DNA of 64,000 bases from Hermatobates lingyangjiaoensis (Eukaryota; Arthropoda; Insecta; Hemiptera; Hermatobatidae): assembly GCA_026182355.1 (NCBI GenBank), contig JAPFBL010000234.1, forward strand, positions 248,001-312,000, in the 5' to 3' direction. Below, in pieces: positions 46,353-59,653 of this stretch. The notes beneath the pieces are model-generated. The model had not been told where the DNA came from and did no database searches. It saw nothing but the letters and a program-made list of their open reading frames with translations. Both the position numbers and the translations under genes were made by a program. The first letter of the stretch is position 1; every line of letters starts with the position of its first letter.

Positions 46353-47005
46353 TATGTTAATGTACTTTCAATGTTTGGGATAATTCAAACATTTAGAAAA
46401 TAAGAAAACATGCAATATACAGTGGCTGTGGTTTATTTCTTAGGTATATTCATTGAAACTAAAATATGCATAATTATTTTGGAATTCTCCACTCCGGTGG
46501 ACGAAAAATAACCACAAACTCTAAACACTTAACTGAATGACATATCTAAACTGACAGTCGGGTCGGGTAATATACAAACACAAATAGTATCATCGATTTT
46601 TTTAAATTCATGTTGACCAACCGTTGAAAAATTAAATAAAATTAAGATTTAGTTGGTTATTTTGCTTAGTAATAATACTAAGTTTTATTATTGATTCATT
46701 AGTTCTATTTAAAATATGTTTATTAAACTGATTGAATAAAACATTGAACGGTTAAAAAGACAACATTTGAGTGACACTCAGCTGTCCGGCTGGTTCATGT
46801 GATTTTATCAGTAGAAGTCTTAAACATTACATTCCACAAATTTTTAGTATAAAAATGTGACTTTTACTCAATAAGTCACCAAATACACATTTAAGTATTA
46901 GTTCTAATTGATGTTATGTTAAACTTAGAATCTCGAACCGTGTTACTTAACATAGTCTATATTCACTAATTCTATTGATAACTAAATTTAATTCAAAAAA
47001 TAAGA
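46353..47005. promoter_or_regulatory. Divergent intergenic region between zinc-finger gene and CUEDC1
   Basis: The 653 bases separate two start codons pointing away from each other, so both promoters and 5' UTRs should fall here. The stretch holds no recognised transposon, unlike almost every other interval of this size. It has two small GC-richer patches, near 46548-46572 (CAGTCGGGTCGGG) and 46776-46800 (CAGCTGTCCGGCTGG), and a TCATCGATTTTT string near 46590. No TATA box can be assigned to either gene with confidence. A shared promoter is inferred from geometry only. Confidence 0.5.
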
Positions 47006-50000
47006 ATGGCAACCGTACAACCACAGACAACACAGTTAGAATTTTACCAAGCTATGGCTGATTTTAAGAATATGTTCCCACTTATGGACAGTGATGTTAT
47101 AGAGGTAAATAAGAAAAGAATGATTGAATACCATAATTAAAAAACCTGTATTTATAATATTTTTTGCAGGCTGTTTTGAGGTCAAATGAAGGTGCTGTTG
47201 ATGCTACCATAGATCAGCTATTAGCTATGAGTACAGACAACGAAAATGAAAAAATTCGTCTTGAAATGGAGAAGAAGGATACTACGCCGAGAAGCACTAA
47301 TAGTTTTTTGTTGTAAGTTGTATTTGTTTTTGTATATAATTATATTAATGGTGAATATCTAGCTGAAGTATAAGGACGCTGTTATTCTGAAATTGGTATG
47401 TGTATACATGGATCTTTTTTATTGTAGGGAAAATGGTGATAAAGAACCATTGAGAAAGACGAAGGGTTGGGATTCTGTATCTTTGATGCTTGGTGTACTT
47501 CCAGATGATTTTCTTCGCTTACCTGCTGAATCTCCAGGACAAGTAACTTAATTAACATTTCTGGTGTTTATGTTTTTTCAGTAGATCTTAGCTGTAATTA
47601 CATGGAATTTTCAGTCATATTGTATTATCTTATTTGTATTTTTAATTCTTCGAAACTGATTAATATTTGTTTTAATAATTTTGTGAAGAAGGGTATTATT
47701 GAAACAAGAGGGATAAGTCCGTCATATAAACCCATGGTGGTTTGATTGTTACTATACACATTAAAAGTTTTGGTATACTGTGAATAGTTGAAGAAAACTG
47801 TTTACTTCCTCTGTAATATTGGGAGAAGAGATTACAGTGTCGGTATATAGAATGTTACCTTTCCAGTTTGAACGTTTGTATTCCTTCAGTAAGAATATAT
47901 TTATAGATATAGGTATTGTCCAATTTATGGAAGAATTTCTTTAATTTATTTTACTTGGAAAATGCAATTAATTAAAATGTTTAATCCATAATCTACACGA
48001 AAGAAGTTTTATTTAATTCAAAACACGAATTGATGGTTTATGATGATATGATGATATTCTCAAAATTAAATTCAGTTTTCAGTTATTTAAATGTTTACAT
48101 ATTTTATAGAAATGTATAAAATGTCATACTTTTTTTTTTATCTATCCAAACATTGCATCTATATGTACCCTTCCGTCTTGCTGTGCCGATCAAACACTAT
48201 AACAGAATTAAAGAGGAGTCTATATTTCTCAAGAAACTGTGTTCAGATTCATTAAAATGATTTGATTAGGGGCTGGTGACATCGGTTCAAAGCAGCTTCT
48301 GTGTGGAAATTTAGTCGAAATATTCTGTTTTATAGTACACAACAAACACATAAGACCATCTCACAAGGCTGTCTTTAAGAATCATTTGCTGTAGGATTTT
48401 TTTAAAAGAGTGGGCATGCTTTTTGATTTATAGAAATGTTCAGCAGTAGTACAAAACTTTTAAGCGAAGTAAAATGAAATGATCATACTCCTCATGGAAG
48501 CCTCATTTGAAATTGTACAACAACTTTATGTAAACACACTACATATTCGAAGCGTGTTTTGTTTTGATTTTGGTAATGAAACAACATCTTTGTGAGGAAA
48601 CACAGGAGATAGGGTTGCCCAGTGGCTTTCTAGCTCGCCTTTCGATTGGTGGATCCGAGATACGATATCCTCTATGTCCCTCGATTTATTCACTCAGGAG
48701 GTGAAAAAAATCTGAGCACGTCGTCTCTCGGAGAGGTTGTGAAGGCATACCTCCCGAGCCTCTACGATTTCAGCCATTTGTTAGTAATAATTATTATAAA
48801 TATATTTATGTTAGCCAAAATGTAACCTATATGGAGACACTAAGTACTGGAAACGAAGTTTTGTTTTGGCAATAAATCAAACAAATGCAGAGACCCTGTG
48901 TCTTCGAAACGACAATGGAGATCCATATTTATGTGGATGCACAACATGTTCGAAACACCTTGTTTTGATAATAAAACAACTTTATGTGGATACTTGTTCT
49001 ATAATATATTCCCTTAGTGGGAATATATACTTAGTGCATACTGTTTTGCTGGTAGAACACAGAAGGACGTATTGTACATAGTCGGAGATGGGTTGCACCT
49101 TTTTTACGATTATATCAGGCTTATCCTCCCATGTCAAACTACAAGTGATTAGTGAACTAAACGGGGCGTTTTCGGAAAAAATGTGATTGATGAGTCAATT
49201 CGTCTGTATTCAACTTTCTGTCAAACTCCTGATCTTTGAATTATATGTGTCTGTTGAATATTTTAAGGTGAATTCTTATTGTATGATATCTTAGATTTTC
49301 AATGGGTTTTCCATTTTTTTTAGATTAAGTGATGGTATGTAATGTAATGGTATAATGTAATTGCATGTACTATTGCTTGGTTACTAGGATTACTTGGCTG
49401 ACGATCAGGATTTCGAGGAAAAGTCGTGGGGGCAAATACTGGAACAAGTATCTTTTACTGGGTTAAAATTAGTACTGGATGGCGCTGTGCCAACGGTAAA
49501 TGAGTTCAAACCAAGTGTTCTCACTGCATAACTATATTCTTTCCTGTGCTAAGTCTTAGGAAATGATCAAGAAGTGCCACTTGTTTGCACCAGGGTGGGT
49601 ATGTGTGCAGAAGTATAGTGACTAAAGGAGAACTACTATGGATTACTCCAGTATACTAACAAGGGAAGGTTAAAGGTTAAGTCAGGTTGGCTTAGACCAA
49701 GTTGCCGTAGCCGTCCCTCGAGAGAGGGGGCGTAGACCAAAGATTGTGATACAACACAATGAAAATTCAACTTTGGGAGTCTTAAATTTTGCCCACCTCA
49801 AGTGTGTTTAGAGTAGAGATCTTTAATGAGTACCTTACACATCGTACAGGCTTAGAACCATCGGTTTAATGTCCTCACGGAATGGCGAAATGCTCAGATT
49901 TGTTCACCTTTTGAGTGAACTGTTACGCCCAGAGAGGGTTGTTGAACCCTGGATCTACCAGCCCAGATGCGAGCACGTAAACCACTGGACTACCCCTGGT

Positions 50001-53000
50001 TTTTTTTTGTATAAGGTTAAGTTGATTGAATTAATTGAGAAATTGTTGGACAGCCACGGTTTCATTCAGATACTCCTCTAGTCATTCGGCTTGTCTTTAA
50101 GGGCGTTTAGGTGCCAGGTTAGCCCTGTGGCAACCTGTGACTCTGGACTGGTTGGTCCGGAGTTCAATACCCATACCCACTCTGGCCCTCGATTTATTCA
50201 CGCGGGAGCTGAGTAAATCTGATTCAGATCAGAGAGGACGTTAAGCCTGTTTTGATTTATTACCATGTACCTTAGCCTTTCGGTTATATCATGTAGTGAG
50301 GACGTTAATCCTGTTTTGATTTATTACCATGTACCTTAGCCTTTCGGTTATATCATGTAGTGAGGACGTTAATCCTGTTTTGATTTATTACCATGTACCT
50401 TAGCCTTTCAGCCATACCATGGAGAGAGGACGTTATGCCTGTTTTGATTTATTACCATGTACCTTAGCCTTTCGGTTATATCATGTAGTGAGGACGTTAA
50501 TCCTGTTTTGATTTATTATCATGTACCTTAGCCTTTCGGTTATATCATGTAGTGAGGACGTTAATCCTGTTTTGATTTATTACCATGTACCTTAGCCTTT
50601 CGGTTATACCATGTAGTGAGGACGTTAATCCTGTTTTGATTTATTACCATGTACCTTAGCCTTTCGGTTATACCATGTAGTGAGGACGTTAATCCTGTTT
50701 TGATATATTACCATGTACCTTATCCTTTCGGTTATACGATGGAGTGAGGACGTTAATTCTGTTTTGATTTATTACCATATACCTTAGCCTTTCAGCCATA
50801 CCATGGAGAGAGGACGTTATACCTGTTTTGATTTATTACCATGTACCTTAGCCTTTCAATCTTAGCATGGAGAGAGGACGTTAAACCTGTTTTCATTTAT
50901 TACCATGTACTAAATGGTGAATCGTATCGTCTCCTTTCGACCATGCCATGGAGAGAGGACGTTAAGCCGTTGGTTCCAAGCCTAGAGAACATAGACCAAT
51001 GTTCGGTCTATTCGTATTTACTTTTGGGACTGCCACTGCAACCTAACATAACCTTGTCTAAGATCGTTTTGATTGACTGATTGATTGACTTAAGATCAAT
51101 GGATGGACTGAGTTCATTGTTCATGAACTGCAGCTTTGGAGAAGGAAGGTTAATAATGAGAATCTGAGATGTTTGAACACCAGAAATCTGTAATTCAGCT
51201 TTTGCTAGCTTCTCTGTGAAGCTGTGATTTCGTAGTATATCTTGTAGGTAGTTTGATTAGTTACTTCATTTTTCTGATTGATATAGTTTTTAACAGTTTT
51301 ATGGAATTCACTGTTACTATAGCCATTATTAATAAAAACATGTTTTAAATTTTCTACCGCTCTGTTGAAGATGCCCCAACCTGCTGAGATTTTAAAAGCT
51401 CTGCCTATTAATGTTTTGATAGCGCCATATTTATATCTCGAGGGACATTCACTCCTGCTATTGAGGTATATCCCGCTCATAAATTTAACCCATAAATATT
51501 AACCCATAAGTGGACTGTTAATGGATAAACGTTAATCTATATAAATAAAATAATGATTTTGTCTGTACGTTGCTTAGAACTGACTCATTTCAAGTTTTCT
51601 TTACGTTTCATACATTGGAGAAACCGAATCCACCCTTAGAAAAATTTCTGTCGGTTTGTCTGTTTGTCCGAAAAACTTTGTCACAAGTAAACTCAGCTAC
51701 CATAAGACATATAAAGCTGAAACATTTACAGTAGATTTGTGTAGGTCTAACTTAAAATATAGGCTCTGAATTGATTGGAAATTCAACGTAAAAGTGAAGT
51801 TATGGACGTTTAAAGCAAAAACGTTTGTCACAAGTAAACTCAGCCACCATAAGACATGGTGAGCTGAAACTTTGACACTGGATTTGTGTATGCCTAACTT
51901 AAAATACGGGCTCTAAATAGATTCATAATTCAGTACAGAAAAGAAGTTATAGGGCTTTAAGCGTATTTTCCTAACTTCACAGACAAGTTTGTTTTGAAAA
52001 TACACAGGTGTGGCAGGTAGGTATTGTTAGTTGATTTTAATTTCATTGGAGCATATGAATATATTGCGTATTTGACATCTTTGAAAAGGTGTTTCCCAGA
52101 GTTAAGGATGTACTATCTATTACGAATAAATTGTTTTGTAAAAGAGCAATTCTCAACCCTTAATATGAACAGGCAGGAAAAATCAACAAACAAGTTCTTA
52201 CGCTATATCATACCGAGGAAAGAACTTACAAGCCAGTAAAGAGATTGGATTAGTGATGAAGAAGCAGTTCATTATCTAATTGAATTTCTTGACTCTGAAT
52301 TTATTTCTCCTGGACTGCCTGATCATGAGTAAAAACTTAAAGTAGGAGCACCAATCATGCTGCAATTTAGTAGCAGTAACAAATTTCATGTTACGAAACA
52401 TGAGTGCCCCAAAACTGTGCAACGGGACACGACTCTGAGTTCGTGCTCTACATAGATATGCCATATGGCTCAAAGAAGGAAAGAGGCACTGGGAGAGTAC
52501 TTCTTTGACAATCTTGAGAACTTAGCATCCACTGGTATCAGGGATCTGTCTAGATTTATTGTTCTCTCGAAATGGTTCGAGTGGACCAGTGACGGGGGAG
52601 AATAGCCTCAATTTCTCTTTGTGGTATCACAAGGGGCCGGCTTGCGGCCTATGTGTGTTCTCTTTCGGGACGGCCACTGTAACCTAACCTAACCTAACCT
52701 AGATATGCCATAGAGGCGGACATAATGACTGGATGTGGTATTGGGGAGTCTGTGTGTATACCACGCATACCATTGATTCCGAGCCACTATCTGTTTCCGT
52801 TGAAATGATTGTAAAGTCCCGTCAGAGTCTATTTCGCAATGACGTTAACTAAGTCGCAAAGGGAGACTTTATCTAACGCAGAAATTGAAGTTAGCGGACC
52901 AAGTTTTTCTCATATGGTCAACTGTAGTTTACTTGCTCAAGAGTCAGAGGTTTCAACTGTTTGTTCTTCCATGAACCTGAATGTCAGACAGCTAATGAAG

Positions 53001-56000
53001 TGTATACAGAGGCATTTGTTTAACACTGTCCTAATAATGGTATTTCTACTGTTCTATAATTTCTAATTATAGTATTAGTATAATACTAAATTGATATTTT
53101 GGAATACCAAGTATAATAGAATTTTTGATTCCATCAAAGACGGGTACGTTTGCTAGTAATAAATAATTATATTTTCCTATCATTGTTATTTATGCATTAC
53201 ATATTCCCTTGATTAAATTTTTAATATCTTCTCATCTAATGAGTGACCCTTCTGATACCGAAAGGTATCGAAATATCGTAGTTGTAGTGGTGTTCTTTCT
53301 TTATGAAAATTCATTTGTTATTCCATCAAAAGTAAATCAGTATTCTAACTAACTTTGAAGATGTTTTCAAGATAAGCCTCTCGAAAGACATATTGTTAAA
53401 GTTATCAGTATCTAATAGTAAAGTCAAGAGAGTTATCAGTATCTAATAAGAGAGGTTTTCAAGCAAATCTCCCTTAGACATATTGTTAAAGTATATATGT
53501 ATATATATAAAGTTTAAACCACAATGGAAAAAGGAAAACAATAGAAAAAAATGCTCTGAGGCCTTTCAATTTATGTCATCAGAGAGCAAACAAAGTAAAA
53601 ACTGAGAAGCTAACATAAAAATAATGCAGAAGGAAGGTATCCATCCGTTATCATCCATTCGTTATCTTCCTTCTCCATTACTTTTATGTTAGCTTCTCAG
53701 TTTTTACTTTGTTTGCTCTCTGATGACATACATTGAAAAACCTCAGAGCATTTTTTCTATTTTTTCCTTTTTCCATTGTGGTTTAAACTTCATTGATTGC
53801 ATCACGTGTTTATTTATTGTGATTTTTCTGCATATATGTATATATATTTTTTTTGTTGAGATTTATTGAGGGTTTTTGGTCTAATATTCAAAAAACTTCG
53901 TTGCCAACGTTTCGATATATATTATATCATCTTCAGGGCTAAAAACATTGTTACATTTAGCACACTTATTTCAACAAAACTGGTCTATTGTTTGCTATTT
54001 TTTGCTATTATTATATATATATATATATAAATTCACACAAGGGGTTCTTGAGGATATTGGTCATAAAACATACAACTCCTGATTATAAGCCGACGTTTCG
54101 TCAAAAGTTGTTTGGCATTTTCAAGGCTAAAAATTTTTAGCCTTGAAAATGCCAAACAACTTTTGACGAAACGTCGGCTTATAATCAGGAGTTGTATGTT
54201 TTATGACCAATATCCTCAAGAACCCCTTGTGGGAATTTGAAATATCAGTGGTCGAGAAGCTATATCAATATATATATATATTAAAATATCTCAGTAAATA
54301 CGTTAAATAAAAATCAACGTCTAAACCACAGTAATAAAATCAGAAAAAGTACTAAGCTCTTTCAATCTAAACAAGTGGTCTTCGCATAGTCTCACTGTTT
54401 GTGATATATATTGGTTTATAATTATTAGATGTGTTATAACGATTGGTAGTTGATATGCTTTAATGGTTTAATGGCCCATATTGCTTTTAATCCTGTGGTT
54501 TCTGATTGGTAAGATGTCAATCACCCTATAACCAGGAATGATATTACAATGACGTTATTACTTCTTGTTTTCAATAAAGCCTGACGATAGTGTTGCTATT
54601 ACAAGCTTCAGGTCCAGTTAGTAGATGTGTGACCTGTAGAGGGGAGACTCTCAGCTGTTTCAATTGATACAATGATACGCACCCAGTTGAACGGCTTGTT
54701 AACGCGACAACACTTTCACTTCCCTTCATGTGGTTCTACTTAGTGTTTAATAAGTGGCGAGTCAAACACCGTTGGCTTAAAAGGGCAAGTCGATGGAGAA
54801 GGCGGTCTCATTACATATTACTTGATCAGCTTCACGTAAGCAGATTGTCTTATTTATGTGACAAAACTACAAAAGATCAATCAGCATTCAATCAAATTTC
54901 TTTTATTACACACATTTTTAATTTTACCGATTTTAATAAGATAATTATTCCTATTATCAGAATCGCTCGTAATACCAGCTAAACTCCAGCACACTACCAT
55001 TTCTAAATAACTATGTATTTGACTTAGTAAATCCATATTATACATATATTGAAGATTAAAAAGCAAAAAGAGTTTTAAACATTAAAAAACATTAAGACAG
55101 TCTTTATGTATTCAGTTTTAAATCTAAGAGACACTGGTTAATTAGAAAAATATTTCTATGATTGCCAAATTTATTCACTTAAATGAAATGTATAACTAAA
55201 ATTAACATAATTCAAAACATGAAACAGTCATTAGGACAATATATCCAACGATTACAAGGAAAGAACACGTAGAAACAACACACAATTCATTTCAATATTA
55301 CGACCTCGTCGTCATTAGGAGAAGGAAAAGAAGAAGCTGAGGAGTTATGCTTGTCTGGCAAACAGGAACTCAGATGTTTACTGTTTGACTATATATATAT
55401 GATCAAACTACAATATGAAAATGGGAAAAGAAGACTACGATCTTTCAACCGTAACAAGCGGTCTTCGTCAGAGTTAAAAACCCAACAGTTGGGTTTTTGA
55501 CCCTGACGAATACCGCTTGTTACGGTTGAAAGATCTTAGTCTTTTTTACCCATTTTCATATTGTGGTTTGATCATTGATTGTTGTTTCACGTGTTTATGT
55601 GAAATCTTTATATATATATATATATATACGTTTCACAGTAAACTATAGACACAGACTAAAGATAGGAACACACTTACAGTATCTAATTTTTGGATGAACT
55701 GTGGTCAAGGGAGTAGAGATACGGACACTAAGTGCATTTGCGAAGCGATGGTTGGAGACCGTAAAATTTTCGTGCAATCCGTCTTCAGGAGAAAAGAGAA
55801 AGGGAGACCAAGTACGTTGTGGACTCAACGACAAGTAACCGTGAAATATATTGGGTTACTCGCCGTTACGTTTACAACGTACTTGATCTCCTTTTCTCTT
55901 TTCTTCTGAAGACGGATTTCCTCAAAATTCGAGTTTGTAGGTATGTTTCTCCGTGTGTTATTCTTCTTTCATTTGGAAATTGGATTTATATATATATATA

Positions 56001-59000
56001 TATCACAATAAATACGTGAAACAACAATCAACGTTCAAACCACAATGAGAAATTGGAAAAAAAAGACTAAAATCTTTCAACCGTAACAAGCGGTCTTCGT
56101 CAGAGTCAAAAACCCAACTCGGTTTGAACATTGATGTTTATAAAACGATATCGTGGCATTTGTTTACTTGGATCACATGCGGTCTAGTGATAAGTTTCCG
56201 TCATTGTTAATGAAGTTTTTGAAATTTGATTTTTGGACATGATCCAGATTTGATATAAGGGAGATAAAATATCCTATCATTTAGAGAGACGTAAATCTAC
56301 AAGTATTAATATTTGGCCTTTATAGTATGATTTTGGTGTGGTTTTTAATATATTTTGACTATTTTGATTGTAAATGTCGCAGAAAATTCTGTATTTTCTG
56401 CGTAAATAACGCAGTCTCCTTCAGAGACGAGAGATGAGGCATGGAGAGCCCCATGCTCCCTCCAAATTGCGCAATCACTCACAAACTGGATTGAGCACGT
56501 GCTTGTCGCGTACTTGTTCCCATTTCTATAGATGTTTCCAATATGAAGGTTGAAGGAACTTCCATTTAATACAAGTGTACGTCTTTTTTACCGTGGTGTT
56601 CGGTAATGTATTTCACGTATGTATGTAATATTTCAATCTTATTGACATAAATCACATCACATCTTAGGGATGTGCAGTTAGAGGAGGAAGGTGATGTCGT
56701 ACCTCACCTGACAGTCTTGGAAAGGAAAAAATTTAAAATGACTAAAATTGTTAAATTTTTAATAACTAGTTGAACTGAGTTAAATGGTTATGTTTATCCA
56801 ATAAATTAAACTGTTAAGACATTTTTGAGTTCATTTCACCAGTTTTAGATTGTTTTTATTCAAAATCACTGGATTTGAGCATTTTCTGTTTGGATACTGT
56901 TTTGATTTATTCATGTGGAAGATATGAAAATTAAAATCTTTAAGTTTTGAATTTTTCTTCGAAAAATACGCATTGCAGTAATATTAATTTTTAATTGTTT
57001 TTAAACATACATTCTATTTATAAAAGCATATGAAAAATTTATATTATAATTGTATAAAATCATTAGAATCTGGGGTTCCTGGGAAAGTTACTGAAGCAAA
57101 AAGGGTTCCGCGTGGAAAAAAAGTTTGAAAAACTTTGGACTACAGGATTTTAATCTGACTGTGATGAAGTCAGTGCCTTACTTTCCATGAACCTCACCTC
57201 ATGTCGTGTAATACACACTCACACACTATAGAAGAAAATTAGCCAGTAATAACTAATTCTCAAATTGCTTTATAAGTAATGAAACACCCCCTTTGCAATA
57301 CATGCATCTCAAGTTGGGAGACATAGATTATTAAAATCAACCATAATATTTTCCCTAACCACATTCAGTGTTCTAGAGCCTCATTTAGTGACCCTTTGAT
57401 ATGGTGTGACTAATGAGTTATACATGGCTCCTGAATTATTTCAGACTGCACAAATGTTTTGTTTGGGTTGTTATGATAATACTTGGCTGTTAGTTTGTTT
57501 AGATAGTAGTGATTAGATTACAGGTAATGAGGTTGTCTCCACACCCAGTGTTCAATTCTTACTTTATCTTGTATCTATCCTTAACTGCAACTAAATTTTT
57601 ACTTTTATCCAATAATAACAAAATAAGTTTGCAGTTCATAACTATTTAATATTTTCAGTTCTCCCGAACTCTTTTGTTATTTATATAACAATGGTTGTTG
57701 AGTTATAAACACTACTTTCTTAACAGGCTATACTGCTTTACTTTCTAAATTCATCCTTCATTCAGATCTTGGTTTGAAGATTCGCTCTGTAGTTTGGAAA
57801 CAAATTCTGCTTAAGAGGAAACTTCTTTTTAATACTTTTGTCAAATCTGAAACCATTGGTTTTAGTTTAATTTTTGATAATAAACGCTTTACATTTTTTC
57901 TTTAGATTCTCGGAGTAACAGTATTCTGTTAGGAATGTTGTTAATTTTATCTTTGATGAACTGTCAGTTTGTATAAGACAAGGATCCCACTATTGACGAG
58001 AGGTCAGGTGTTGTCTGTTGCCAGAGTACTGTCGGTCGGTTTTCAAGATTTTAGGTTTTAATATTTGTCAGGACCTCAAACTAAATTGTGGTAGATAGAA
58101 AATGTTGTGCACGCATTCCTTGTAGAGGACTTAAAGACGTACATCCCGAATCATCACAATATCAGGCACACGTTAAGCACCTCTGCACTAATAAACTTGA
58201 ATATAGCCAAATGTAGGCCTCCAGATGTAGAATATAACGGTTAATTTGGCTCTCCTCTATCAAAGCTCGGTGTCACTTAACGAGTGAGTCGTACTTCAGC
58301 TTACCTTGAACGTCGACAGCGGAATCAGTGAAGCAGGTTTTACACCTAATTTTTTTTTTATTTATCTTTATGTTGTCTTGGAGTACTTTATGTTATATAA
58401 AACTGAAACATTAAATTGTTAAAATATTAAAGATAAAGAATATTATCTAAATTGTCTTTAGGTAATATTTTAGGTGGGCCAGGTTAACCCAGTGGCAACG
58501 TGTTCACCTCTGGTCTGGTAGATGGGGTGTTCAATACCCACTCTGGCCCTCGATTTATTCACACGAGAGGTGAATAAATCTGATCACGTTGTATCTTAAG
58601 TATGAGTATCTGTCTGAACAGGTACACAAAGATCCCTACTCTATATAAATATACTTGAGTAAGGACTCGAAATTCAGAAATATTCATTGTTGTGGTATCA
58701 CAATGGACCGATGAATGGCCTATGTGTGTTTCCTTGTGGAACTGCCACTGCAACCTAACCTAATGAAAGTTTGATCAGATAAAGAAAAATGTATAAATTA
58801 CTAGAAATATAAAGAATGTTTAGTTTAAAAGTAAAAAAAAATATTTGATGTGTACTATAAAACAACATTTTTTATTAATAAAATAATCTCCCTTGCTAAT
58901 AGATTCTTTATTTTTAGTTTTAAATTAACTTATAATTTCTTTTTTTCATTGCAGACCGACTCAGAATTGGAAGACGAAAGAATCGCCATGCTTTTGCAAA

Positions 59001-59420
59001 ATGAGGAATTTATGTCCGAATTGAGGTGGAATAAAGAGTTCCTACATACACTTGAAACAGGTCAGATTTTACTTGAAATTTGAAATTTTCACTTTGTTTT
59101 TTGTTTTTTTCACTTTTATTCTTCTCGAATTTTTTCTTTGATCTCGACTCCTTAGTTTTCCTTTTTATTTTTCTCCTTCGTGGCAGCACTGCTTTAACTC
59201 TCACTCAGTGAGATCTTCAGTTGTCTGTCGTCCCTCCATCAATTCACTTATTCTCTTGAAGACGACCGTCATAACTGTCGAAATAGTGAAAAGTGAGTCT
59301 TTGTTATGTTTCTTTCTATGTGTCACAGTTTATTTTAAGTGTAATCTGCCGGCCGGCTTTTTCTTTATGAGGTATATAACATTATTATGTGTATAACATT
59401 ATGTATTATGTATATGCCAT

Positions 59421-59464
<44 letters not shown>

Positions 59465-59597
59465 GCGTTAATCAGTTAAATATAAATATAATATTTATCA
59501 GCCTTTGGAGCAATTCACTTCTTTTCCTGAAGACTAGGACATCGAAATATAGTAGTGAGTTCAGTGGTTTCCTTTCTATGTGTTCTTTTTTAAATTC

Positions 59598-59653
<56 letters not shown>

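Noticed and set aside
52676..52702. Interstitial telomere
   Set aside because: The CCTAA units sit at the 3' tail of a LINE with its own target duplication, so retrotransposition explains them.
54031..54239. Hammerhead core in family H
   Set aside because: GAAACGTCGGC is present but the CTGANGA box is not (CTTGAAAA in its place), so I kept it only as a PLE-like palindrome.
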